Assembly: GCA_001179505.1 (NCBI GenBank)
Contig: CDMY01000421.1
Location: 1,122 to 41,581 of the forward strand
Direction: 5' to 3'
DNA: 40,460 nucleotides
Source of the DNA: Vitrella brassicaformis
Lineage: Eukaryota > Sar > Vitrellaceae
Shown here in pieces: positions 24,158 to 34,800 of this stretch (positions are counted from its first letter, which is position 1; each line of letters starts with the position of its first letter). A program made the translations under genes and the position numbers. Under the pieces are notes generated by a model. That model did no database searches. It was not told the DNA's origin and saw only the letters and a list, made by a program, of their open reading frames with translations.

Positions 24158-24981
24158 TTATGTGGGCCCGTTCATGAGGCCCTCCTCCATCGCTGCCGCC
24201 GATGCGTCCAAGGCAGGCGGACCTCCACCGGCACTAGCGCCCATGGCCACGGCACTGCCGCCGCTGCCGCCGCCGCCCAAGACGCCTACACGACCACACA
24301 CACACACAGAGAGACAGAGAGAGACACAGACAGAGATGGAAGCACCCCCGACACAACCCTCCCCAGCCTCCCTCCTCACCAGGCTCTCTCATACTGCTGT
24401 CGCTGTCAGACGGGCCGGCTGCTGCTGCTGCTGCTGCTGCTGCCGCAGATGCAGAGGACGCTTGGTTGTTGTTGTTGTTGTTGTCACCGTCCTCCAAATT
24501 CTCCTGAAAGCGTCACACGTGAATGACACAATCGCCGGGTGGGTGTCTTGTTCGTCCGAGGGGAGGAGTCTCACTGGCTCACCCAGCTGCCTTCGACGCA
24601 TTTGGCGACCCGCCGGTTGTACTCCCTCCGGTTCTCTGAGAACAGCTGAGCTGCCTCCTGCACACACATGGACACACACACATGGTGACGCCCACCCCAC
24701 CCACAGCCACAAACCAGGCCTGTCTCTGTCGGTCGGTGTGGTTGGGGCTGTCAAGACGGTTTACCACATTGGCGGGCGAGTTGGGGTTGGGGTCTGACAG
24801 GAGCGACTGCAACACACACACACACACACACACACGCAGACGCACTCATGCAGGGAGGGATGCACTCGTGTGTGTGTGTGAGGATGCACTGACCTGGATG
24901 GATGTGAGGATGGCCGACACGTCGTAGATGGGGCTCCACTGGTTCTGCAGTATGTCCAGGCAGATCTGCCCGTCCGCATAC

Positions 24982-25013
<32 letters not shown>

Positions 25014-25241
25014 GTCAGTGACACACAACACAGCTGCTGGGCGCCGTGCGTTCGCACGCACCGTTAGGATGGAACATTTTGGTGGAGAACATGACTGTCG
25101 GCGGTTTGTTTGGGTAGTCCTCGGTGAACTTGAAGTCGAGCTGGAACGTACCCCCCTCCCAAGGCGTGTCCTCGGGCCTTCAACACACAATGCCCCCCAC
25201 ACACGGCCGTGTGTGCATCTTTATCTCCCTCCCCCGCCCGA

Positions 25242-25279
<38 letters not shown>

Positions 25280-25508
25280 TGCCTGGCGTACCCGAAGATG
25301 ACGGCGTGCCAGTGCATGATGTCCCCGTCGAGGGGCGCACCCGACACGCCGTGTGGGGGGTCATTGCTGATCTTCTTGAAGTCGCGAATCAAACGCCGCC
25401 GCTGAGATATATGTGAGAGAGAGCAACACACACACAACAGAGAGTGGTGGCGAAGGACTGATGTGTCGGGGGGAGGGAGGGTGGGGTCTTTACAGCGTAT
25501 GTCGCCAT
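24158..25508 (-). CDS. UBC2: RAD6/UBC2-type ubiquitin-conjugating enzyme E2 with a long C-terminal extension
   Basis: E2 of the RAD6 class, acting in histone H2B ubiquitination and post-replication repair in other eukaryotes. The first coding exon is only 15 nt (25494-25508, MATYA). Exon 25292-25401 gives [20 protein letters not shown] and [10 protein letters not shown]; then [22 protein letters not shown] and the HPN motif (MFHPNV); then [20 protein letters not shown] with the catalytic Cys codon at 24960-24962; then [11 protein letters not shown], and finally NRREYNRRV. The catalytic HPN and Cys are intact. A tail of roughly 90 residues follows: acidic, poly-Asn, poly-Ala, then Gly/Ala-rich, ending [10 protein letters not shown] and TAA at 24158-24160. 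Yeast RAD6 also has an acidic tail but animal homologues end near the core, so the length and composition here are unusual. Confidence 0.92.
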
Positions 25509-25807
25509 CCTCGATACGCAGATGCTTCTTGTGCGTACGCTTGACGCCCTCTTGACAATTTGTGCGGTCGTACACACCCACACAGTCGAGTCGTGTAGAC
25601 AGACGCCTCTACCAACGCAACGCAACCAACTCTGTGCTATCAACAGAGGCAACAGACTGACGTGCTCTTAACTGCTGCCAACACACCAAAACCCGACGAT
25701 CTATTTGCGAGCTCGGAGAGGAGGAAGGCGAGAAGCAGCGTGGCACCACAAAAGCAGCTTCACACCCATCCGTCCGCCCATCCATTCATCGGTCAAGATC
25801 AGTCCTG
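25509..25807. promoter_or_regulatory. Divergent spacer between UBC2 and GAR1
   Basis: A 299-bp region between opposite start codons with no repeat tracts. Probable shared promoter, by position only. Confidence 0.4.
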
Positions 25808-25903
25808 ATGAGTTTTCGCGGCCGAGGTGGAAGAGGAGCTCGGTCAGTCAGCAAATCAATCAACGTGACGATACATGGACGGCATCCACACACTGCCCTC
25901 GCC

Positions 25904-25935
<32 letters not shown>

Positions 25936-26937
25936 GACTCATTGCATCTTTCTCAGGGGAGGCAGAGGTGGCTCTGACAGAGGCGGCGGTTTCCGCGGCC
26001 GAGGAAGGGGCCGGGGCGGAGGGGGCTACCAGCCCTCAGGACCTCCCAGCGAGATACAGGCAAGTACCAAAACAGACAGCACAGCCATCCACACACAGAG
26101 GTCGGTTGGGTGTGCGTCTGTCTGCAGGAGTTGGGTGTGTTTCTGCATCCGTGTGAGGGCGAGTTGGTGTGCCAGAGCAGCCTGGCGCAGCGGGTGGCCT
26201 ACTTCAACGGCCGGGTCTTCCTCGAGAATAAGGAGGAGATCGGCAAGGTCGACGAGATACTCGGACCTATCAACCAGGTCGGTGTCGGTCGACCCCTGAG
26301 GTGTTGATCGATGCACATAACACGACAGACACTGGTGCGTGGCTGATGGACGGACATGTGTGTCTGTGTGTCAGTCTTTCTTCTCGGTCAAGTTGGCAGA
26401 GGGCATGGTGGCCACCTCCTTCGCGCCAAACACCAAGGTCTGTCTGCCTGCCGGCCTGCCTGTCTGTCTGTGCCTGCCCCCTCGTCCACCCATTCGGCTG
26501 TCCTTATGCGCAGGTGTTCATCGACCCCCAGCAGACTCTGCCGCTAGAGCGGTTCCTTTCCAAACCCCCAATACAGAAGGGGCAGAAGAAGCCAAAGTCA
26601 CAAGGTACCCCCCCTCCCCGCCGTACACCCACACTCCAACCTGCCTCTCCGCTGCCTGTGGACAGATGGATCTTCGCGTGGAGGCAGGGGCGGCCGCGGC
26701 GGGTCTTTTCGGGGCCGAGGGGGCGACAGAGGCTCGTTCAGGGGCAGAGGGGGCAGGTACGCCCACGACCCACCTCACTCATCCACTCACAAGCATCCAC
26801 TGCATGGTCTGTCTGTCTGTCTGTCCAGCGGCTCACGAGGGAGGGGCGGTCGGGGCGGCTTTGACAGAGGTGGTGGGTCATTCCGCGGGCGGGGTGGTGG
26901 GGGAGGGTCGTTCAGGGGCAGGGGCAGGGGCGGGTAG
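25808..26937 (+). CDS. GAR1: GAR1, H/ACA snoRNP subunit, 7 exons
   Basis: Nucleolar component of H/ACA ribonucleoproteins that direct pseudouridylation of rRNA. N-terminal RGG tract ([10 protein letters not shown], then [14 protein letters not shown]); core [63 protein letters not shown]-terminal RGG tract to TAG at 26935-26937. Exons: 25808 to about 25839, 25957-26059, 26128-26277, 26375-26437, 26514-26604, 26666-26756, 26829-26937. The second intron has a textbook GC donor (CAG|GCAAGT at 26060). Size and architecture, with RGG at both ends, are typical of the family. Confidence 0.95.
25903..25934. repeat. (CTGT)n microsatellite in the first GAR1 intron
   Basis: About eight tandem CTGT units ending about 25 bp before the acceptor CAG at 25954-25956. 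On the transcribed strand this forms a U-rich tract. Confidence 0.85.
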
Positions 26938-27493
26938 ATTGGCATTCATTCATTCAGACAGACGCAGAAAGAGATGCACCGATGGCTGGATGCTATTAGT
27001 GACAGACCGAGAGAGGGAGAGAGGGAGCCTTGTGAATGGGTGAGTGTGGCTGCCTGCACGGCGAGTAGTGGCGGGGGCTGAGGTTGTCCTGTTGCGCTGT
27101 CAGCAGCAGCTGCATCATAGAGAAGTGAAGAGAGCAAGGCAGACCTACAAGCACCTTTCTCTATGCGTGACGAGACGCTCATAAATGTGTGCCAGCCGGG
27201 GGATATCTCGCCCTCTAAAGTAGCTCGGAAGGCCTACACTGCCCGCACATAATATCAATATGACAACAGCAAACTCAGCAAACTGGACGTTGGAGCGAGA
27301 GTCGCGAAGATCCCGTGAGCTCGCGATCGAACGCCCAATTCCCGACTGAAATCCTGTTTCTGAGCCCACTTACGGCTCTCAGACCGTCCCCTGTCTGCGC
27401 GTGCTGTCCCTGTCCCCCTGTGCAACAACTTGACCGCTTCAGGCGAGACGGCATACCTTGGGGCTCAGCCGTCTCCTTCGTGTTTCATTGCAG
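26938..27493. other. Intergenic region between GAR1 and the secreted Cys-rich gene
   Basis: Holds the GAR1 3' region and the upstream region of the next gene in tandem orientation. No coding sequence or RNA gene was recognised. The last 60 bp before the ATG end in a pyrimidine-rich stretch and TTGCAG directly before ATG, which could be a 5'UTR acceptor. Confidence 0.45.
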
Positions 27494-28311
27494 GATGGTG
27501 GCTAAAGCGGCGTCGACTGCTGCAGCCCTTGTGCTGCTGCTGGTACTGGCGGCATCTGTCAGCGTGTGCGCCTCTGCGACGCACTTCAAGGGCGCCAACC
27601 CGCTCAAGGGTGTGACTGACCCACAGGATGTCTCCAGCCTTGATTTCATTGGGCTGTGTGTATGTTTCTCCGATACCTGCCAGGTGGGACTCTCAGCATG
27701 GCGGCCGTCGGTGTGAACGGCACACAGCCTCGCGACCCCTGCAACACAATGGTAAACGACCAGAAGTGCCGTTACGTCGACACCTCGGGAGAAACGACGT
27801 GCGGCAAGCACCCCGACCTCGGGTACAAGTGCAAGTGCACCGACGGCAGCTGCAAGACCCCGGTGCGCACACACACTCGCATATCACACACAATGAGCAT
27901 CATGTCTCTGGCTGGGTACATACCCGTCGTCTCTACTTCGCCAGGCTGCCTACAAACACCTCCTCACCGATACGTCCGCTGCCGAGCCCCCGGCCACCCG
28001 CACGGCTGCCACCCGCACTGCCAGTCGCCCTGCCACCTCCCAGCAGCCCGCCCAGCAGCGCCAGCGAAGGACTGGCGCCACAGCTCTCACGGTCAACGAG
28101 CAGCTGGAGAAAGAAGAGGCGTGTAAGTCTTACACGCAGAAGTGCCGCCGGGCGAGTCCAGGCCAAAGTGCGGCACTTACCACGGATACACGTGCACATG
28201 CAACGAGGGCGGATACTGCGTGGTATGTAGGAGGGCGAATCACCACCACTATAAACGGTCTCACTGTCTCTCATGCAATGTGTCGCGGGTGTGTGTGTGT
28301 ATGGTGCAGTG
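27494..28311 (+). CDS. Small secreted protein with two Cys-rich (EGF-like) repeats; second repeat frame-broken
   Basis: Not recognised as a named family. The start at 27494 gives a clear signal peptide (ALVLLLVLAASVSVCASA). Exons 27494-27609 and 27684-27862 encode repeat 1: DPCNTMVNDQKCRYVD, then TTCGKHPDLGYKCKCTDGSC. Exon 3 (from 27945) has an Ala/Thr/Pro/Gln-rich linker, then ACKSYTQKCR (28121-28150) in one frame, and KCGTYHGYTCTCNEGGYC (about 28173-28226) in another. The spacing matches repeat 1 if one base is missing between 28143 and 28172, or if an unusual 41-nt intron (28121-28161) removes the first half of the repeat. The end is the TGA at 28309-28311, reached by reading on or after an intron at 28222. 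Secretion or surface localisation is inferred from the signal peptide and Cys pattern. Confidence 0.6.
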
Positions 28312-28663
28312 ATACAGCCGAAACAGGCGGCCGGCCACCAGGAGAAGTCATGCAGCGCGGCCCTTTTCTTTTGTTGTCAAGAGTGAGCGGCGTTTTCAGC
28401 CGCCGCGATTTTCCTCTTTCAGCCGGACTGAGAGAGAGGGCATGACCCAGTAAGGTAGCAGAATTGACAAATCAACGAGCGAGTCGCAGAAATGCAACGC
28501 ACAAAGGTCAAGACGCATCTCACACACCTACAAGCCAAGTCTTCACGCCAGATAAACCACACAGACACACAGATATATACTTAGACACCTACTTACACAG
28601 ACACAGACAGACCACATAAGAAAGAGCTCCTCCGTGCCATTGTCCCCATCTTCGCGAGACGGC
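28312..28663. other. Intergenic region between convergent genes
   Basis: About 350 bp containing the 3' regions of the Cys-rich gene and the Tudor-like gene. It has some ACAGACACAC low complexity near 28560-28615. Nothing else was recognised. Confidence 0.5.
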
Positions 28664-31600
28664 TCATTTCCCTTCAGTTCTTCCACCAGAACCACCGCCA
28701 AACATCCCCATCAGGTTGGCGAAAATCCCCGTATCCTCCTCCTCACTACTCGACTCGTCGCTTGTGTCCACGATGGTCACTGGCGGCTGCACCTGGGAGG
28801 GAGGAGACGGTATTTTGGCGGGCTGAGGGGGAGAAGCCATCTTGCCCATCTTTGCCGCCTTTGCCGCGGCTAGCTGCGGGCCTAGGTACTTGCCCCGAGG
28901 TGGAGGCAGTCGCATCTTGGGTGCCGCAGGCTTGGCTGGTGATGGCTCTGGAGATAGCTGCGATGCCTGTGGTAGCGTGGCTGGGCGCGTTTGTGGACTC
29001 TTGTGATTCTCGAGGAGACCACAGGGTTCCTCTGGTTCAGCAAGTTGTGTCTCCTCCTCTGTCTCTATTTGATGGACGACGGCCTCGTATCTTCGTGTCG
29101 ATGGCTGCAACGGCTGTGTCTCCATTTGTTCCATGGGCAGTTGTCGGTCGCCTTGCTCTCTTTCCTCCTCAGGCGCAACGACAGTGGGTAGGTGAGACAC
29201 GACAGCCGTCTTGAGATCGGGCAGCCTCTCCACCTGCATTAGTCCAGGCAAGCCCCCGATTAGCTCTTCCGCCACCTCACCCGCAGAGACGGTCGCATGC
29301 TGCTTCGCCGACGGCCGCACCATCACACATGCACGCTGATCCGTCCGTGCAGCAGGCTGGGCGAATGTCAGAGGGGTGGAGTAGGGAATGGGGAACCGGA
29401 AGGGCGGCTGATGTCGGGTCGTCGGTGGCAGATATGTGGATGGCATGGGAGCGGGGTAGTACGTGGGGGACTGAAGGGTCGTCCTCACCGTTATGCCGTC
29501 TTCGAAGTGCTCGTGCTCTGAGGGAGAAGGCGATGACAGCAGTGGCGGGGGTGGTGTCTCCGCAGCAGTCGTCTGCTGCTGGTGGTGTCTCTGTCTCGGC
29601 TGCAGGGGCGGCTTATGGGTGCCACGGTACGGTGGTGCAGGTAAGGTGATGTTGTAGGACACGATCTGAGGCGCCTGTGCCGCAAGAGCAGAAGCCATCT
29701 CCTTCGCCACGTCATGCGGGGCTGTTGGAGCTGCTGATGAGGGAAGAATGACTTGAGTCACTTGAGGGGCTGTTGGCCGCAGCTTCTCCTCTCCCGCACT
29801 GTCTTCATGCCTCCTGCGCGGCGGTGACTTTCTCCTGTCGTCTTTGGGTGCAGTGGGGGGATTTCCAAAGGCAGGATATGGGAAGGGCACGTGTATAGGG
29901 TATGGGGGTGGCGGAGGGGGCGAGGGTGCTGGAGGGGTCTGTGGCAGAATCACTTGTGTGATCGGTGGGGGCGAGGGAGGGGGAGGAGCAGCAACAGGTG
30001 TCTCTTGCCCTCGGATCGGCCGCTCGTCTGCTGCCCCCCGTGTCCTCAGCAAATCACGGATCTCCCGCATTTTGTCGTGCAGCCGCTCGGCTCTCCATCG
30101 GGCTTCGTCATCCTGTCGCCGTCTCCTTTCCTCTTCCTCTCTCTTTTCCTGCCGCCTCTGCTGCTCCATTAGTTCTCGATGCTGGCCTTGGATGGTATCC
30201 CGAAGCTGTGAGAGCTCCAGCTGCATTTGATGGTACTTCTCGTCTTCTGAGCGGGACAGCTGTTGCAGCCTGTAGCTTGGGTCCGTGTGCTTCTGTTTTT
30301 CCTCAAGCTGGGCAGCTTCGAGCCTGTCCAGCCTGCTGAGTATATGTCTCTCCATCTCATGAAGCTCGGCGCTGGTTTGCGTCGACAGCAGCGTCTGCTT
30401 CAAGTTGGTCATCTCCGAGGCCAGCTGCTGGGTCAAGATAGTAGGCAGAATGTCTGGTCTTTCCCTTTGGGCTTCTTTCCTCTCTCTCTCGTCTTCTGGT
30501 CTTAATTTTGGCCGCCGCGAAGTCACGCGTATGTGTCCGGTGGTGGTGGGTGTCTCATCTCCAGCATTGACGTTTGGCAGGAGCTCGAAGGACGGCAAGG
30601 CGGAAATACTGGTCTTGCTGTGAGGGATGATAGGCCGCGGTCGAGCCGGTCGAGGTGGAGGTGGGGGTGGCGGTCTGTGTCTTGTTCGAGTGCATCGCTG
30701 GATCTTGACTGCAGCCTCGACTTGCTCTGCCAAAGCATCCAAGTCTTGGTAATCGGGACACAGAGCGGCTCTGAAACCAGACGGAAGAGACATGTCATAG
30801 ATGGCCGAGTGCAATCGTTGCGCTCTCACCTTGGGAGCTTTTTTGGCTGTCCAGGCATCACGCTTCTCCTCACCAGTCTTCGCAACACGTCATACTCTGC
30901 CAGCAGCTCCTCTTTACCCGCATCAGCCCCACTCCATCTCACCAGATACTTGTCGATCCCTCTTCTCTGGTCCCTCACCACCTCCACTACCCTCCCATAA
31001 ACCCATCTCCGGCCGCGCGTCCGTCTCAGTAAAGCACCGAGAAGCGGGTTATACCTCTCTTCTGCCGTGCCCGGAGCATCATCTGGTGCAAATACGGCCC
31101 CTCGGCTGTCATTAAAAGTGGACGGGCGGGCGAAAGGGGCAATGGTGGGGCGAGACACTGTTGTTGCGGACGGACGTGATGAAGGGACAGGGGATGGGAC
31201 GTTTCGAAAGACCACGCGTTGAGCGTCCCTTCCTCTCGTGTCAAGGTTGGCGGGCGGCAGAGGGGGGTACGCCGGCCCCGTTTGCATTTTCTCGTCTCGC
31301 TCAGCAGCAGAGTGACCGGGCGAGAGCTCGGCCAGCGTCAAGCCTTGCAGGGGAGGCAGCTCCTCACCGAAGCCAGCCTCCAACGGACGCAATGGCGGTG
31401 GAGTGGGCACGTCGGTCAGCACAGGCTGGGGGGAGGGCGTAGATACCGAGAGGGCCGGGGGTGGTGAGGCTGGTTGGGACTTGACCGCTCTGACGTGCCG
31501 TTGAATCGTGGTGGCCGCTTCGATTCGTTCTGCAAGAGCGTTGAGGGCCGCATAGGAGGGATGAAAGTGACCCCTGGGAGACACACATTCACAGAAATGC

Positions 31601-31819
31601 ATCGGAGAAGGCCTGCATGCCCCTAACACTAACCTCCGCACGGCCTCACATCTTGCCACAACGGTCTGCAAGACCTCAAAGTCATCCCACCATCCGTCCA
31701 TCCCGCCGGACGTCACCACACAATATTCTTCCGCCTCTCCATCACCTGCTCGTCGCACATCCAACACCCTACCGTACTCTCCTCGGCCATCGCTGTGGGA
31801 AATCCTAATAAATGGCATT
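28664..31819 (-). CDS. Unrecognised protein: two Tudor/chromo-like plus IQ-like modules, coiled coil, Pro-rich tail, acidic C-terminal motif
   Basis: No family is recognised. The proposed start MPFIRISHSDG (31817-31819) is uncertain. Module 1: YGRVLDVRR...EEYCVV...DDFEVL (about 31640-31790), intron 31574-31633 (60 nt), then FHPSYAALNALAERIEAATTIQRHVRA split over two motifs (31573-31480). Module 2 repeats this: YGRVVEVVRDQ...DKYLVRWSG...EYDVLRRL (about 30870-31030), intron 30771-30829 (59 nt), then CPDYQDLDALAEQVEAAVKIQR (30765-30690). KYLVRWSG recalls chromo/Tudor-like barrels, and IQRHVRA/IQRCTR recall IQ motifs; both are inferences. A Gln/Glu/Arg-rich coiled coil follows (about 30030-30480), then Pro-rich sequence with ITQVILP twice, and the C-terminus SSSEEEDTGIFANLMGMFGG. 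A histone-tail or calmodulin adaptor role is only speculation. The introns lack CA/TG tracts. Confidence 0.65.
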
Positions 31820-34800
31820 GAACAAGGGGTGGACGCCTTGCAGATGTGTGTGGTCAGGAGAGGCTCGTGTCTCAGTGGGAGCGCCATGAGGTTTTGCCGT
31901 CCTCATTCTTGCTGTCGTTTCAATCTCTAGTTGCCGGGGTTTCTTCCATGCAGCCTTCTTGACCCGCTCTTTATATGATGGCTTCCCTCTTGGGCTGCCC
32001 ACGCGAATCCTTCTAGGCATGACCCAAGACATCCTCCTCAGTGGCTGGCGAGTGACAGGGACTTCCCATAAGACTGCCGCCTCTTCCTCAGGCTCTTCGG
32101 CGGGCAAATGCTCCGTTATAATATCCCTTCTCATATCCTCCGTCACCAAAGCGTTTCTTGGTCTCCTCAATATCTCTTCTGTTCCCTTTCCTCGAGCCTC
32201 AGTCTGCGCCACTCGATCTTGCGTTTCCCGTGATGTCTCATCTCGCATAGCCCGCGTTGCCTCTGCATCAGTCAGTCGCGTCCGCAGCAGTTCATCTCTG
32301 GCCCTCCGCATTTCTCGCTCCCTCTCCCTCTCTTGTCTTTCCCCTTCTGTCAAGCTCAGCCTCTCCTTGGGCACCATCAGCCTCTCGCTCATCAGCCGAT
32401 CGCGTCTCGCACTGACCTTCGCGCGCTCTTCCATCGTCAGCAAGTCTAGATAAGGCGGAGTCCACGTGAGACCCCACGTCTGCACCGGGATGCTCCATCG
32501 TTTCGGCATAGTTGGCGTCTTCCAGCCTGTCTGGACGGAGCGGTCGAATATCTTTTTTGATGGCATTGGGCGTTCGAAGAGGGCCTTTGCCTGCTCAGAT
32601 AGAAATGGCACTTGCAAATTGTCGATGAGGGAAGACCTGCGGCGAGACTTGCGCTTTCTCTCGGCAGCTGGCTTCGTCTTCACAGAGAGAGGAACAAGAG
32701 CCGTTGCCCGTCTCCCTTTCGGAGTCACCAAGTATGTCGACCGAATGCGCTGGCGCCTGTCGAGAAGTGCCTTCTCGCTTAATGCTCGCTTCCTTGCAGG
32801 TGGAGGTGGCGGGCCTGCTGGCCATTTTTTCGGGGGTGGGGGAGGAATGCCTCTTCGTGCACCTGCCTTTGGGGGCGGTAGTCGTGGCCACTTTGCGTCA
32901 GAAAAACTTGAGACGTCTGCTTCTCCTCCTTCTTTCTTCGTTTCTGCCATTGCTTCAGTAAAAGGGTTCTCTTCCTCACTTTCACTCGAAAACACGGGTG
33001 GCGGGGCGGCTGGAGGTGGCAATGGGACTGCTGATGTCTTCGCTTCAGCTTTGGGCTCATTGAGAGGAGACGCCGTTGCCTTTGCGGCAGTTGCTCTGCC
33101 CTCAGTGCTCCATTCGCTCGATGTCACCGAGAAAGATCCCTTGCGATTCCACCGTGAGACCGCTGGAGAGGCCGATGGTAGTGGAGGAGTTGCAGCCGTT
33201 TTTTCTTTCGTTGGGCTTTCTGGCGCAGCTTTTTTCTTCTCCTATTCTTTTGGTGTTTCGAAAAGCGGCTTCATCAAGGCATTCATTGCTCCAAGCATGC
33301 CTGCATCCTTTTCACTCGAAGATGACGATTCAATAGAGATGGCTGTCGCCTTAGGAGCTTTGAGGGGAGGGGAGGGAGGCAGAGGCGCCCTTTTCTTCGG
33401 TAGCAGTGTCGGTGGTTCCTTCAGTGGCTCCGTTGGGGCAGCAGGAGCAAATAGATTCATCATGTTGGCCACTGCCGGTAGGCCGCCTAGTCTATCTTCC
33501 TCGTCAGTCTCTTCTTCACTCGATGAGGCAAGGGGCGGAGCCGCGGGAGGTAGTTGTTTCGGCTGCGGCGGCGCAATCTTCGCTTGTCGTGCCTCGGCGA
33601 TTGATTCCTCGTCTGAAGCAAAAATGCCCCTTTCAGCAGGAGGCTGCTTTGCCTTCGTAGCTGGTGCCACTGCCGCTTTCGCAGGCGTCTTCACGGGAGC
33701 TTCCAGCATAGCTTGTTCCTGCTGAGTTTGCAGTCCCAATGGCGCCATCATCATATTCATCTCCTGAATCACGCCACCAAGAATGCCCCCATCCTCATCT
33801 TCTCGGGACGACGCCGCTGAAGCGATAGCCGATGGCTTGCGTGCCGGTGGTGATGGCTTCCGGGGTGGGGGCGGGGGCGGCGGTGATTTCCTTGCCTTTA
33901 TCGGCGCTTTCATCTCGGCTGCCTTAGGTGCGTCGGGCGATTTTGGCGGCAAGCCTCCTGACAGACACACAGGCACAAGCCGCTATACACTGCGCAGAGA
34001 GAATTCGGATCTCATGGTCGTACTTGTAAGACCAGGCGGTCCACCTTCCTCTTCGGTTGAGGTCTCGCTCTCGCTTGTGCCGAAAGTAGGGACACTCCTC
34101 ATTGGAGGCGGGGGAGGACGTGGTGGTGGCATGTTGTGTGTGGGGGATTCCATAATTGTTGGCTCATAGTGTGGTTGGCTCTGTGTGTCTGGTCGGTGGG
34201 GCATGTCCATGGTCGCCGGCCGAGTGGGGGAAACACCAGCAGAGACACGCAGCACAGTGCGAGTCTTGCTGTCCACATACGTCCTCAGAATCACCATTGC
34301 CCTCAATCGCATCATGTCTTCATCTCCCTTCTCGTCGCAGCATTTGCCTTCAGCTTCACAAGCCCTGCGAAAATCCGCATCGTCCAACAGTTCCCCCAGC
34401 CGATCTTCCACTGAGATAGATCGCCCTGTTCTCCATTCGGGAAAGAGCACCGAGAAGTCGCGTAGAGCGACCTGGTCATCAGCTTCAAGAAGGTATGGCA
34501 GCTTCCCATAAAGGTGATGCAATGTCGATACGAGAGCCTTGTATAGAGGTGCGTGGATCCTGTAAGGTGTTTCTCGCCCGCTCGATGAGGAAGAATAAAC
34601 AAGGGAGTCCTGGGAGTTCTCTCCTCCATCTTCCTTTTCCGTCGCTGGCGAGACCGGGATGTCGCTCGACGATGATGAAACCGTCAATGGCATGCCATCG
34701 TCGAGACAGTCACCTATCTCCTCACTGCCAAAGCCATAAATCGCCACAGTGTCTCTCCTCCCTCGTATCGCCCGCGCTTTCACTTCGATAAAGCCCTCGA

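Noticed and set aside
33242-33244. Altered genetic code with TAG as sense
   Set aside because: TAG ends GAR1, the DUF6816-like gene and the helical-repeat gene at the expected C-termini.
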